A stretch of DNA of 21,284 nucleotides from Elysia marginata (taxonomy: Eukaryota > Mollusca > Gastropoda > Plakobranchidae): NCBI GenBank assembly GCA_019649035.1, contig BMAT01009027.1, positions 378,802 through 400,085 of the forward strand, given 5' to 3'. The notes beneath the pieces are model-generated. The model made no database searches. It worked only from the letters and a program-made list of their open reading frames with translations, and had not been told where the DNA came from. Shown here in pieces: positions 11,857 to 19,998 of the stretch (positions are counted from its first letter, which is position 1; the number at the start of each line of letters is the position of its first letter). The translations under genes were made by a program, and so were the position numbers.

Positions 11857-12280
11857 TCTTTTTAGCAATATTCTCCATGTATCTCAGTTTAGCGTAAATG
11901 AGTCGGAAACCGGAATCGGTTTAGGGAAGGGGGGGGGGTTGTTGTTGACAAAAAGCCATTTAAAGTTTATAAAAAAGTTTAAATAACTTATGACAAAAAA
12001 ATGACAATTATTTATGAAAATCTAAACGCTTGGATGCTAAAGAACGTCATGATGAACTCAGTTTGAGTGTGACAACTGCAATACCCCACTCATTCATCCT
12101 AGTTAAACGCGGGACATATGATAATATTTGAACTTGGCATATAAACGCTTTTAAATTTCCATTATCTGCTTCAAATTGCTTCTTTGTTGTTAAATATCTG
12201 TATACATTTAATAGCCTGATGAAAAAGGCACAGCGCCCATTTTGTTATCGTTTTAAAATAAGAGTCAGTCCGATTACAAT
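11857..12280. other. Intergenic, nothing recognised
   Basis: A G-run of nine bases lies near 11930. Otherwise this is unique AT-rich DNA. Confidence 0.6.
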
Positions 12281-12414
12281 TCCTCTTTCTTTCTCTCTGT
12301 CTCTCTATCTCTCTTTTTCTCTCTCTATCTCCCCTCTATCTTTGTCTCTCTGCATCTCTTTCACTTTCCCTCTCACTCTCTTTCTATATTTCTCTCTTTC
12401 TTCCTCTCTCTCTC

Positions 12415-12461
<47 letters not shown>
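12281..12461. repeat. CT-rich low-complexity tract
   Basis: Imperfect pyrimidine repeat ending in a (CT)n run, about 620 bp upstream of the chosen start codon of the gene at 13085. Confidence 0.9.
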
Positions 12462-12546
12462 GACACAAAGCAAACATTTTGGCACAATCAGTAAAACAAA
12501 GCCAGGCGTAGTCCTGATAGATCCCCTCTCTATACACCATTGGTCA

Positions 12547-12581
12547 GGATTAACGACTAGAGCTAATCCTCTAGCGGATTA
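12547..12581. promoter_or_regulatory. Cluster of three TAATCC homeodomain-like sites upstream of the gene
   Basis: GGATTA at 12547-12552, TAATCC at 12564-12569 and GGATTA at 12576-12581 are the same hexamer in alternating orientation within 35 bases, about 500 bp before the start codon. TAATCC is the core bound by K50 homeodomains of the Otx, Goosecoid and Pitx classes. The sites are seen in the sequence. Regulation of the downstream gene is inference. Confidence 0.3.
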
Positions 12582-12641
12582 CCAGGTCCTGCGTCAATCC
12601 TATAACACAGTACCAGTAACAAATAACGGTCGCTACTATCG

Positions 12642-12698
12642 TAACAGTTCGGAAGTCGAAACTGTTAGTATTCAATTCAGATACGGCAGGAACAGTTA
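12642..12698. repeat. Inverted repeat TAACAGTT/AACTGTTA plus a third copy
   Basis: A perfect 8-base inverted repeat (12642-12649 and 12660-12667) with a 10-base spacer, then AACAGTTA again at 12691-12698. AACTG is a Myb-like core. It lies about 400 bp upstream of the start codon. It could be regulatory or chance. Confidence 0.4.
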
Positions 12699-13084
12699 TA
12701 GAGCCAAGCTATTATACTAAGACTTGTCTTTTTCAAACTAGGATTGTATATACGCTTCCGTTAATACTTTTTATATTGTGTTTATATTATATCAAGTTTG
12801 ATGTTGAAAATTAAATAAGCCATACCATTATATGGTTAAATATACCTAGTGGTCTTAAATCTGTATCTGCTACATTTACCACTGTCTTTCTATATTTCAT
12901 AATACATTGTCATTTATACAGAGATCCTGTGAAATATGATAGATACAATAAAAACCCACTTTTTGCCAAGTTAATCTCAGGTAGCCCGAAGAATTATAAG
13001 TATCTTTCAAGTTTGGGACGTAAGTGTCAAGTGACTGAGGTGAAAATTACTGTTTTTGAGAACGCAGTTTTAACTATTCAAACA

Positions 13085-13148
13085 ATGGAATCTGTCCGGC
13101 TCCTGGTGTTTCTATTTGCCGCTGCAGCCCTGTCAGGAACTAGTCAAG
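13085..13148 (+). CDS. Exon 1 (signal peptide)
   Basis: ATG at 13085 has A at -3 and G at +4, a strong context. It encodes MESVRLLVFLFAAAALSGTSQ plus the first base of a Gly codon. The donor is CAAG|GTATGT at 13149. The frame is open back to an ATG at 12929, but that start would put 52 residues before the signal peptide, so 13085 is preferred. A possible acceptor, TTTATACAG|AGATCC at 12921, could mark the left edge of this exon. The true transcription start is not resolved. Confidence 0.8.
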
Positions 13149-16100
13149 GTATGTAAAACTTTTAATATTATTTAGAAGGAACAAAGGTCATCATCAATAG
13201 ATTTTCCCCCTCATTGTTATAATCAAAACAAATAAACGCTCTGAAGACTGTCTTTCAAGCACTACTGTATGGTTGATGAATCGCAGGCCTTAAACAGAAT
13301 TTGCCTCGCGACCAGTAAGAATAAATCGGATGTCGTGATTTCTAATTTGATGAGAAACGCCCTTAAACTGTAAATAAAGTCCTACTTTTCTTATATATTT
13401 TTTAAACCAAGTTCTTAATACATGTATTATATGAAACAAATATTATGATAATTCCATGCAATTTGCGAATGAAAGCCCATGAAATGCCTTGCACGGAACA
13501 GCAATGCATTCGACGTTAAAGATGCGATATACAGCTTACTTGGATCGATTTCTAGATGTTTCTTTTATACCAGTGTTTTAGTAAAACCATGTTAGCTTTC
13601 GAAAGACAATCTTTTGAATACTGAGGTAGATTGTAATGAATCTCAGATTTACCCTCAGCACTATCATCCTTTTTAAAATCCGATCCCTGCTGTAGACTAA
13701 TATTGTACTCTTTGACCGGCGTTTTTCTATTCAATCTTGTAATTTGTAGTTTTTAATCCTATTGTTTCGTGAATGTCAAGCTAAGAGATCGTATTTGGCT
13801 CACAGCTCCCTGTTAAACGTGAAAACTTTATTTAATGATTCCCACACCAGGCTTCACTCCGTGCTCTATGAACGGATTTCTACAAGGCAAGTGGGGTGTC
13901 TACACCTCCATGGACAGCGTGAACTACGTCTTCTCCCACAATATCACCATCACATCCGACATTCTCTTCAACTACGGCCTCTCCGAGTTCCCGACTCTCA
14001 TGTTCCATTGCTTCAACTTTGACGGCACCCGGAAGTACATCGCGTTTGGGTAGGTATTGGGAAGGAGATTGGAGCGCAAGTTATCGTTCCTGTTTGCAAC
14101 CTCTCTCTCTGAAGTCAATAGATTTTATGCGAATGAAGACGATAACGATAATTTATCTCAAAATAAACTCCAGACCTTGAGTGGCTGAAGTTTGCCCTAA
14201 TAGCCCCACCCACAAATACGATGTTAAACCTTTGCTTAGAAGTCTGATTTTCCAGAAACTTTCCTTTATGTACGACGTAAGTTGCTTGCAGGCAAGAACG
14301 ATAACTTTGTGCTCTATTCTCATTCCCATTATGATCCTAGATGTGTGTGGTTAAGTTGCTGTTACCTGTTACCTATCCACTTCGCGCCACGTGGCACATA
14401 AGGCCTCCACACTCGTTCTCCACTCATCCCTGTTGAGGGCAATGGTTCTGGCATGTTGCCAACTTCTCCAGCCTGTCGTCATCCTTTCTTTTTTAACCAT
14501 TCTTCTCCAGGTGGTTTTAGGTCGTCCTTGCCTTCTATTCCCCTCTGGAGCCCAGATTAGAGCTGTAATGCAGTCGCTGTCTGCCTCCTTCCGAAGAATG
14601 TGTCCGATGTACTTCCATCTTCTTTTCCTGATGATGCCACTTATTGTTTCCATTCTAGCTGTCTCCAACACTTTGCTATTGGTTATCCTGTCACTCCATT
14701 TTACTCTAAGGATCTGCCGTAGGCATCTGGACTGAAAAACATCAATTTTGTTCTCGTCCCCCTTGGTTATACTCCATGTTTCACATCCATACATTAGAAC
14801 TGGCATGACCAATGTCTTGTACAGCTTTATTTTTGTGTGTTGGCTGACTGACGTGGATGACCATAGTTTCCCTAATCTACAAAAAGTGCTTCTTGCCTTT
14901 GTCAGTCTATTCTGCAGGTCTTTGGAGCCACCACCTATTTTCGATACAACTGCCCCAAGGTAATGGACGGTTTCTACATCTTCAAGAGTCGCATTATCCA
15001 CTCTAATATTGTCAGTGCTTTTCTCATATATTCTGAGTGTCTTGCATTTTTCTGGGTTGACACGAAGTCCAGTTTGGTGGCTGAGAAGTACCAAATTGTC
15101 TGTTTTCTGTTGGAAGTGTTGCTGGGTGGAGGATAGCAGAGCAATGTCGTCTGCAAAGTCCAAATCATCTAATTTGCTCATGAATTTCCATCTGATCCCG
15201 TTTTCTCCATTCCCTACTGTACTTTTCATGATCCAGTCTATCACAAGCAGGAACAAAAATCCTGACATATTGCAACCTTGCCTGACTCCAGTATTGATAT
15301 TGAACCATTCTGTGGTTTTGTCCTCATCTATGACCGTAACAACTAGAAAAACAAGAGGCAGCCCCTCGGCGGCCAAACCAACTATTTTATTTCACTTCTA
15401 ATAACACAAAACTTTGAGACAGAAACTGTGGCGCACAGTTATATTATTATATGATAATTTGTTTTGAAAGTTACTAACGTATTTTTTAATCTCGAAAACA
15501 GAACACAACAAATCATACAGTTCTTAAACTCTGATTTTTTTTCGAGTATTGAAATATATGAAGTATCACAGGTCAGATAAAAAATCCAACAAAATAAATA
15601 AAAAATAGGAGCGTTTTGATATGATGCCTTAGCCTTATAAAACGGCCCTAAAACTTTGCATAGGTTTTCTAAAGGTAGATTACCTACCAAATTTTCTTCT
15701 TGACTCTCAGAGGAGCGACGCACAAAATCTTTCACTGTCTACAACATCAGGGTAAACGCCTCACTGAGGTGACGAAATCTGTGTTAACGGCCTGAAGGCC
15801 AACCTGCTAATCCAGGGTTGGACCCCAGGACCCCCGGGACCTAGTAGGGCGAGAGTCTACCACTGGACCACCACACCGCACAATGAAGGCTTAAAATAAA
15901 ATGTTCAAAAAGGCTTGCGCCCCCCCCCCCCCCCCCCCCCACTGCGCGCTTAGTTCGAAACCTTGACTTGTAGACTTATAAGTTCTAGTGTCTACACCTG
16001 ACAATACTGTAACATAGCAAAACTTTCATCATTGTCGGTGTCGTCATCATTGTAATGTTTTATTGCAATATTTCGAAATGCGGTAATTCATATTGTTTTC

Positions 16101-16808
16101 ATATGCTGAACTTGTTATTATGCTTTCAAAAGTATTTTTATTTGAGTTGTTTGGTTTCTTAGGTCAGATAAATTTAATGTATGCTTCTAATACGATTTTC
16201 TTATTACCTATAGCAAAAATGGTTTTGGATTCCATTTACCATTGCCATAGTTTTGTTCAAGCACATGTGTGTTTTTATAAAGCTTTGAAACCCTATATCT
16301 CATAACTAGGCCTTGCGACTTAAGACTAATCGGATAGAATGCCAGACATGTTTTCAAACTTTTCTATGCAATTTAACGTTAAATCAAAAGCAAAATCTCT
16401 AGGTCAAATAAAGAACAAAGCACAGCTGTAACCTTATAGTACAGTTTCTCGTGATAATTACCTTTTTACTATTGCTTTTGCTCTCACAGGTCTCCTGAGA
16501 CAGAAATGTTTAAGCAGTACATGGTGCGCATCTACTTCTGCTGGTACTTGACTCGGATCGACTCCTACACCTATGACGTGATGGAGGGCACCAGTAAGTC
16601 TGTCTGTCTTGTTCTTCTTCTTCTTCTTCTTCTTCTTCTTCTTCTTCTTCTTCTTCTTCTTCTTCTTCTTCTTCTTCTTCTTCTTCTTCGTTCATATAAC
16701 TAACCCTGTATACCAACGAAGAAGACACCGTTCGATGTAAGTCCTCCAGACAGCCGTTGAACGTCCGCGTCTCCAGTCAATAGCTGGGCAATGTGCTCTG
16801 TGTGTCTC

Positions 16809-16869
<61 letters not shown>

Positions 16870-17435
16870 TTCTCATTCTCTGCGACTTGTGACTGAAATA
16901 CCCAGGTTGCTTCAAACAGGTTTCCAAGTCTAAATAGATGATTTATATTTTTGCACTGCTTGCGACATTCATACAATTTTTTCTAATTTAACTGTCCCAC
17001 ACGTCTCGCGACCAGCCAAACTGAGTCGGATGTCGCAGTTTGCCCATTGTTTTTTTTTTATGCGAAATGAACTATTTTCATTTAATCTCTTAATGTTTTA
17101 AAAAAAAAACTATATAAAAATAAAAATTTAATGTCAAAATGTTCCATGTTCATTTGTGTTTACCTGGGCCTAGTCGCCTAGCAACAAAAAATTTCAACAA
17201 AACTAACTGTTTTCATTTTTTTCTCCTCCCCTCACGTGACCATCCTTCTCCAACAACCGCGCCTACAGGGACTACACACATCAACTCCTCCCAGCACGCC
17301 AGGGCTTTCCTGGTTAACGGCACGCTAACCGCGACGCAGGCCTCGGTGTGTGAGTTACCGTACTTCAGAGAACCGTCACCGCCTTACAAACAGATCAGGA
17401 AGGTCATCACACTCAACTGGGGAGGTACGAAGTAA
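13085..17435 (+). CDS. Four-exon gene for a small secreted 4-Cys protein, family not firmly identified
   Basis: Joining 13085-13148, 13851-14049, 16490-16593 and 17269-17435 gives 534 bases, or 177 residues plus a stop. All three introns are GT-AG, with phases 1, 2 and 1. Residues 1 to about 21 form a signal peptide with a Leu/Phe/Ala core, so the product is probably secreted. The mature part has four cysteines (26, 75, 105, 150), enough for two disulfides. It also has a G-K-W motif (34-36), N-glycosylation sequons at 52, 128 and 139, and a conserved-looking FCWYLTRIDSYTYD stretch (104-117). I recognise no named gene. From memory, the spacing C...GxW...HCxxxDGxxxYxxxG...YxCxxLTRIDSYxY resembles invertebrate extracellular proteins of the uncharacterised DUF7042-7045 type. 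A lipocalin-like fold is a weaker option. Exons 2 to 4 are GC-richer than the introns, with many C-ending codons, as expected of real coding sequence. Confidence 0.8.
13149..13850 (+). other. Intron 1 (702 bp)
   Basis: AT-rich, GT-AG, phase 1. It carries one copy of the 36-bp motif with CTCGCGACCAG and TCGGATGTCG blocks at 13305-13340. A minus-strand open frame at 13552-13734 has no recognisable content. Confidence 0.75.
13851..14049 (+). CDS. Exon 2
   Basis: The acceptor CCCACACCAG precedes 13851. The exon encodes residues 22 to 87 plus two bases of codon 88, including Cys26, the G-K-W motif, the NIT sequon and the HCFNFDGTRKYIAFG stretch with Cys75. The donor is GG|GTAGGT at 14050. Reading on would hit an in-frame TAG at once, which supports splicing here. 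Its last intron base pairs abut a MITE. Confidence 0.85.
14055..14331 (+). mobile_element. TA-flanked MITE, copy a (long form)
   Basis: The left end, TATTGGGAAGGAGATTGGAG, and right end, CTCATTCCCATTA, are inverted relatives of each other. Inner arms are TTATCGTTCCTGTTTGCAA and TTGCAGGCAAGAACGATAA. TA at both edges suits a Tc1/mariner-type target duplication. It is 277 bp against 117 to 125 bp for the two other copies. The extra roughly 155 bp lies in the middle, between GAAGTCA and GCTTGCAGGCAAG, and could be an insertion here or a loss in the others. There is no coding capacity. Its left TA provides the sixth intron base of the exon 2 donor. Confidence 0.75.
14342..15342 (-). mobile_element. 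5'-truncated LINE, RTE/BovB-like, with an open reverse transcriptase C-terminal part
   Basis: The minus-strand frame from 15376 to 14369 is open for 335 codons, the first dozen of them flanking sequence. Reverse transcriptase motifs are GVRQGCNMS (residues 30-38) and FADD with the catalytic Asp pair (74-77), followed by a YLG turn (139-141). The C-terminal part has YGCETW, RCLRQILRVKW, GRPKTTWRR and LNRDEWR, which recall the end of BovB/RTE ORF2. The endonuclease and early palm motifs are missing, as in a normal 5' truncation at insertion. The 3' end after the TAA is short, with a GGTAACAGGTAACAG repeat. CTAGA at 14337-14341 and 15343-15347 may be the target duplication. The intact frame suggests a fairly recent insertion. 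It lies antisense in intron 2. The exact clade is uncertain. Confidence 0.85.
15348..15632. other. Intron 2 unique sequence
   Basis: AT-rich stretch between the LINE and the SINE. No feature was recognised. Confidence 0.6.
15633..15882 (-). mobile_element. tRNA-derived SINE, family 1, copy 2
   Basis: The minus-strand head at about 15882-15800 has GTGGTCCAGTGGTAGACTCT (A box region) and GGGGTCCAACCCTGG (B box region), close to a Gly/Glu/Asp-type tRNA. The body shares AGAGGAGC, ATCTTTCACTG and the CCTCAC/TGAGG stretch with the copy at 19720-19998. It also shares GATTACCTACCAAA, against CATTACCACCCAAA there. The 3' end is degraded. It is antisense within intron 2. Confidence 0.75.
15920..15940. 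repeat. 21-base C run
   Basis: Uninterrupted cytosines after GCTTGCG. Length may vary between individuals or be uncertain in assembly. Confidence 0.9.
16490..16593 (+). CDS. Exon 3
   Basis: Good acceptor with a pyrimidine tract, TTTTGCTCTCACAG, before 16490. The donor is ACCA|GTAAGT at 16594. It encodes residues 88 (last base) to 122 plus the first base of codon 123, including Cys105 in FCWYLTRIDSYTYD. This is the most family-like part of the protein. Confidence 0.85.
16612..16689 (+). repeat. (TTC)26 triplet repeat beside a splice donor
   Basis: 78 uninterrupted bases of TTC (GAA on the other strand), starting 18 bases after the exon 3 donor. Open frames across it would read poly-Leu or poly-Glu, but it is intronic. 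Confidence 0.95.
16797..16880. repeat. TCTG and CT simple repeats
   Basis: About six TCTG units followed by (CT)n with T interruptions. Confidence 0.9.
16881..17040. repeat. Inverted pair of the 36-bp motif, possible small MITE
   Basis: The left arm, TGCGACTTGTGACTGAAATA (continuing CCCAGGTTGC), is the reverse-complement relative of the right arm, CTCGCGACCAGCC...GAGTCGGATGTCGCAG. Together they bound a 160-bp segment. Related single motifs occur at 13305-13340 (+) and 21088-21123 (-). A non-autonomous element with inverted ends would explain the pair. Boundaries and target duplication are not resolved. Confidence 0.45.
17269..17435 (+). CDS. Exon 4 (last coding exon)
   Basis: The acceptor CGCGCCTACAG precedes 17269. 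It encodes residues 123 (two bases) to 177, including sequons NSS and NGT, Cys150, and the basic tail PPYKQIRKVITLNWGGTK, then TAA at 17433. A possible donor, GGAG|GTACGA at 17425, would skip this stop. It does not match the consensus well, and a related exon copy downstream has lost the GT. Termination here is preferred. Confidence 0.8.
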
Positions 17436-18629
17436 CCTCCGGCACCGACAATAGAGACCTTGCGTTCTCGGCCCGCTCAGGACGGGGCCCATAAGGGAAA
17501 TCACGTCACCTTTGGGTGGTATTACGTCATACGTTATCGTCGTCGGCGCCCAAGGTCTCTAACCCTTTCAACTTACATTGGAAAGTCCTCAATCTTGCGC
17601 GAAAAACCTTCGGAGATGTGACAAGGTCATCTATCTCATCGCCAATTGACGCCAGGATGTCATTATTATTACCTGATATAGCAAGAATGTCAAAACGTCA
17701 TCATTCTCATTTGACACGGCTTTAAAGGTCACCATCTTCTCCTGGTGCGTCTTTTAAAACATCAAAACGCTTTTCTTCTTACCTGAAGCGGCTACCAGAA
17801 CAGATATGAACCAACCAGAAACTACTCGCATCCACAAACATTAAGCTGCTGAAAATACAGAGCCGTTCCCATGACAAAAAAGGAATTTTAAAAAAACAAA
17901 ACTTTCCTAAGTGTCCATTAAATCGACCTGACTGTTTTTTGTCAAGTTGCATGAAATGAGGTTTTCTGTATGGTGAATTTATCGACGGTTGCAGTACAAT
18001 CGGCCGCAAACACACCAAAATCAAGATTGAATTTTTGCTGCGTGTTTAAAAAATGTTTATGATATTCGTAATAACCACGATTATACAAGTTATAGAGCGT
18101 AGGGAAAATTATACCAACTTTTACTTTTAAAAAAAGGTAAATTATTTTTGTGCTTTTAAAAAAATTTATTCACTAGGCTAGATCTAGACTTTTCATATAT
18201 ATGTTTTGTGTTGGAATTATGACATCATTTCCCTTAAAATTCTAATGTAAATTGAGACTATCAAGGGGCCATTTTTTATTCAATAGACCTGTGTAAAAAG
18301 AGTCAAAGAGTTTTAAGGTCTGGTCATTTCTGTCTTGGTGGAAACATGGCTTTCGTTCATTATTTTACCCCGATGTGACTTGAACTGATAATTTCATATC
18401 CTACGTAATCTTCTTTCCGTCTGGAGCACGCTATACGTGAGTCACATAAAACAATAGAACGAGTACTAATCCTCTGAAAACCAACCCGTTATTATCAAAA
18501 TAACTCCAGACAAATATTATGAGTAAATTGTTTTGAGCGAGTGACTGAAGAATTTGAGCAATATTAAAAACCCCATTGATAAAATTAATGGTAAATCGCC
18601 GGTAAGATAAACAAAAAAACGAACTTTTT
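17436..18629 (+). other. Probable 3' UTR start, then intergenic sequence
   Basis: The first 130 bases stay GC-rich and contain a 10-base inverted repeat, AGAGACCTTG (17453-17462) and CAAGGTCTCT (17551-17560). CGTCA occurs several times, including a CRE-like TTACGTCA at 17522. No AATAAA occurs soon after the stop. ATTAAA at 17918 is a possible weak poly(A) signal. Nothing else was recognised to 18629. Confidence 0.5.
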
Positions 18630-18754
18630 AATTGGGAATGAGATTTAAGCGCAAATTATCGTTTCTATTTGCAAATTTTCTCTTTAAAGTCACTTTAAAG
18701 TCACTTGCTTGCAGGCAAGAATGATAATTTTATATTCTATTCTCATTTCTAATA
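18630..18754 (+). mobile_element. MITE, copy b
   Basis: 125 bp with left end AATTGGGAATGAGATTTAAG and right end TTCTCATTTCTAATA. Inner arms are AATTATCGTTTCTATTTGCA and TTGCAGGCAAGAATGATAAT. A CACTTTAAAGT repeat sits in the centre. Same family as copies a and c. Confidence 0.75.
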
Positions 18755-19307
18755 AAAAAAAAAGGAAATGAATTACAAATAGGAACAAATTTTGCCTTAT
18801 GGTTTCGTTTACATTCAAATATAACGCTCTTTTAAAATGTACAATAGAATCGAACGTGGTTTTTCGTCATAAGACACCGTAATTGAATCGTTTAATATTA
18901 GCCGCATTTATTTGCTTTGTGTTACAGTTGTTCATTTTCACAACGGATGTTTGGCTCCATAGCCGGCAATGTTTCTATTGAGTTATGTTCCAACATAAGA
19001 GCTGTCTTTAAAGTCCTTTTCTTTCCTAATACTATGTACATTTTTTGTTTACTTTGTTGACCACTGCATACAGCCTAGTCACTGTCTTTTACTTCATGGC
19101 TTGAATTTGCTTTTCTTTCTTTATATTATATAAACATTGAGTCATCCATCTTTTTATCGTTTACTTTACTTGTCAAGAACTTGCAAACCTATCAGCAGTA
19201 GACTGTTAAGGTGAAAATAGAGTTCAATGCATTTTACAAATAAATACAACCCTGCTAATACATAGATTAAATTGCTTGCTTGACAAACGATCACTCTTCT
19301 TTTTCAG
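18755..19307. other. Intergenic, nothing recognised
   Basis: AT-rich. It was searched by eye for relics of exons 1 to 3 ahead of the exon 4 copy. None was found. Confidence 0.5.
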
Positions 19308-19455
19308 GGAATCACGTCTTTAGGGAAACCTTTTCCAAACTAGCTTAACCACTTATCACCCTATGGAGTATGATATTATTACCGTATTTTAGAAAACTGG
19401 ACCCGCCGTACAAACAGATCAGGAAGGTCATCATACTCAACCTCGGGATGTTCAA
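19308..19455 (+). pseudogene. Decayed duplicate of exon 4
   Basis: 19380-19440 matches 17356-17416 closely. The encoded LPYFRKLDPPYKQIRKVI stands against LPYFREPSPPYKQIRKVI in exon 4, with a run of more than 20 identical bases inside. The acceptor CTTTTTCAG before 19308 is at the matching place and is stronger than that of exon 4. From the acceptor the frame is conserved overall, but the first half has diverged, is 15 bases shorter, carries an in-frame TAA and lacks the cysteine. The end is shifted by one base relative to exon 4, so its stop is not in frame. It is a relic of an exon or gene duplication. If spliced it would instead act as an alternative last exon with a short tail. Confidence 0.8.
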
Positions 19456-19719
19456 AGTAAACATCTTTCTTCTTCTTTATATTGCAAGGCACCTTTTAGT
19501 GTTTCTCCAATTTAGAACTGATCTATACTTAGGTGTATTTCTCAACTTTCGGGATTACGTGATTGCACATCTCTGTCTTTCTCGTTCTAAGTTTATTAAG
19601 TTATGTATCTTGACCAGGTTAAATCAGGACCAAGTAGCATTTTATTTACATATTACTATACTTAGTTGCCATTTCAAACGGTCTTCTTTCGTCCTTATAA
19701 ATTTAAAAGTAAAAGTAAA
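19456..19719. other. Sequence after the exon relic
   Basis: The frame of the relic runs on to 19735 through AT-rich sequence without recognisable content. This is probably read-through of non-coding DNA. Confidence 0.5.
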
Positions 19720-19998
19720 GGGCATTTTTATATAGCGTTTATCTACTAATATGCTCTAAGCGATTTACATGGGTTCCCCGACCGGCCATTACCACCCAAA
19801 GTACCTTCTGAACTCGAAGAGGAGCAAGCAGCAAGTAAAGCGCATCATTCTGATAAGATCTTTCACTGCCTATAGTCGGATACTCCTTTAACACATGAGT
19901 GAGGCGAAGAAAATGTGTGTAAATAGCTTTTCTCAAGGACTAAACGTCGCCCTGTCGAAAGCCGAGAGCCGAGCGTCTACCACTAGACCACGATCCCA
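19720..19998 (-). mobile_element. tRNA-derived SINE, family 1, copy 3
   Basis: On the minus strand the head has GATCGTGGTCTAGTGGTAGA (A box region), with a weak B box. The body contains GCCTCACTCATGTGTTAAAG, CAGTGAAAGATC and GCTCCTCTTCGAGTTC. The 3' end reads TCGCTTAGAGCATATTAGTA, then AAACGCTATATAAA. That ending is, from memory, typical of molluscan SINEs (AAGCGCTTTGAG... GCGCTATATAAA). About 279 bp, the most complete of the three copies. Confidence 0.8.

Larger units (their letters stand above)
14050..16489 (+). other. Intron 2 (2,440 bp), packed with mobile elements
   Basis: GT-AG, phase 2. From left to right it holds a TA-flanked MITE (14055-14331), an antisense LINE fragment (14342-15342), an antisense SINE (15633-15882), a 21-base C run (15920-15940) and AT-rich unique sequence. 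An AT-rich open frame at 16093-16305 has no support as coding. Confidence 0.75.
16594..17268 (+). other. Intron 3 (675 bp)
   Basis: GT-AG, phase 1. It begins with (TTC)26, continues through TCTG/CT repeats (16797-16880), then a pair of inverted 36-bp motifs (16881-16916 and 17005-17040), and ends with a T-rich stretch before exon 4. Confidence 0.8.

Noticed and set aside
14391-15401. Plus-strand frames of 114, 71 and 130 codons
   Set aside because: They are antisense shadows of the LINE reverse transcriptase frame.
16506-16728. Poly-Leu and poly-Glu frames
   Set aside because: They come from the (TTC)26 repeat. Only the part before 16594 is real coding sequence (exon 3).
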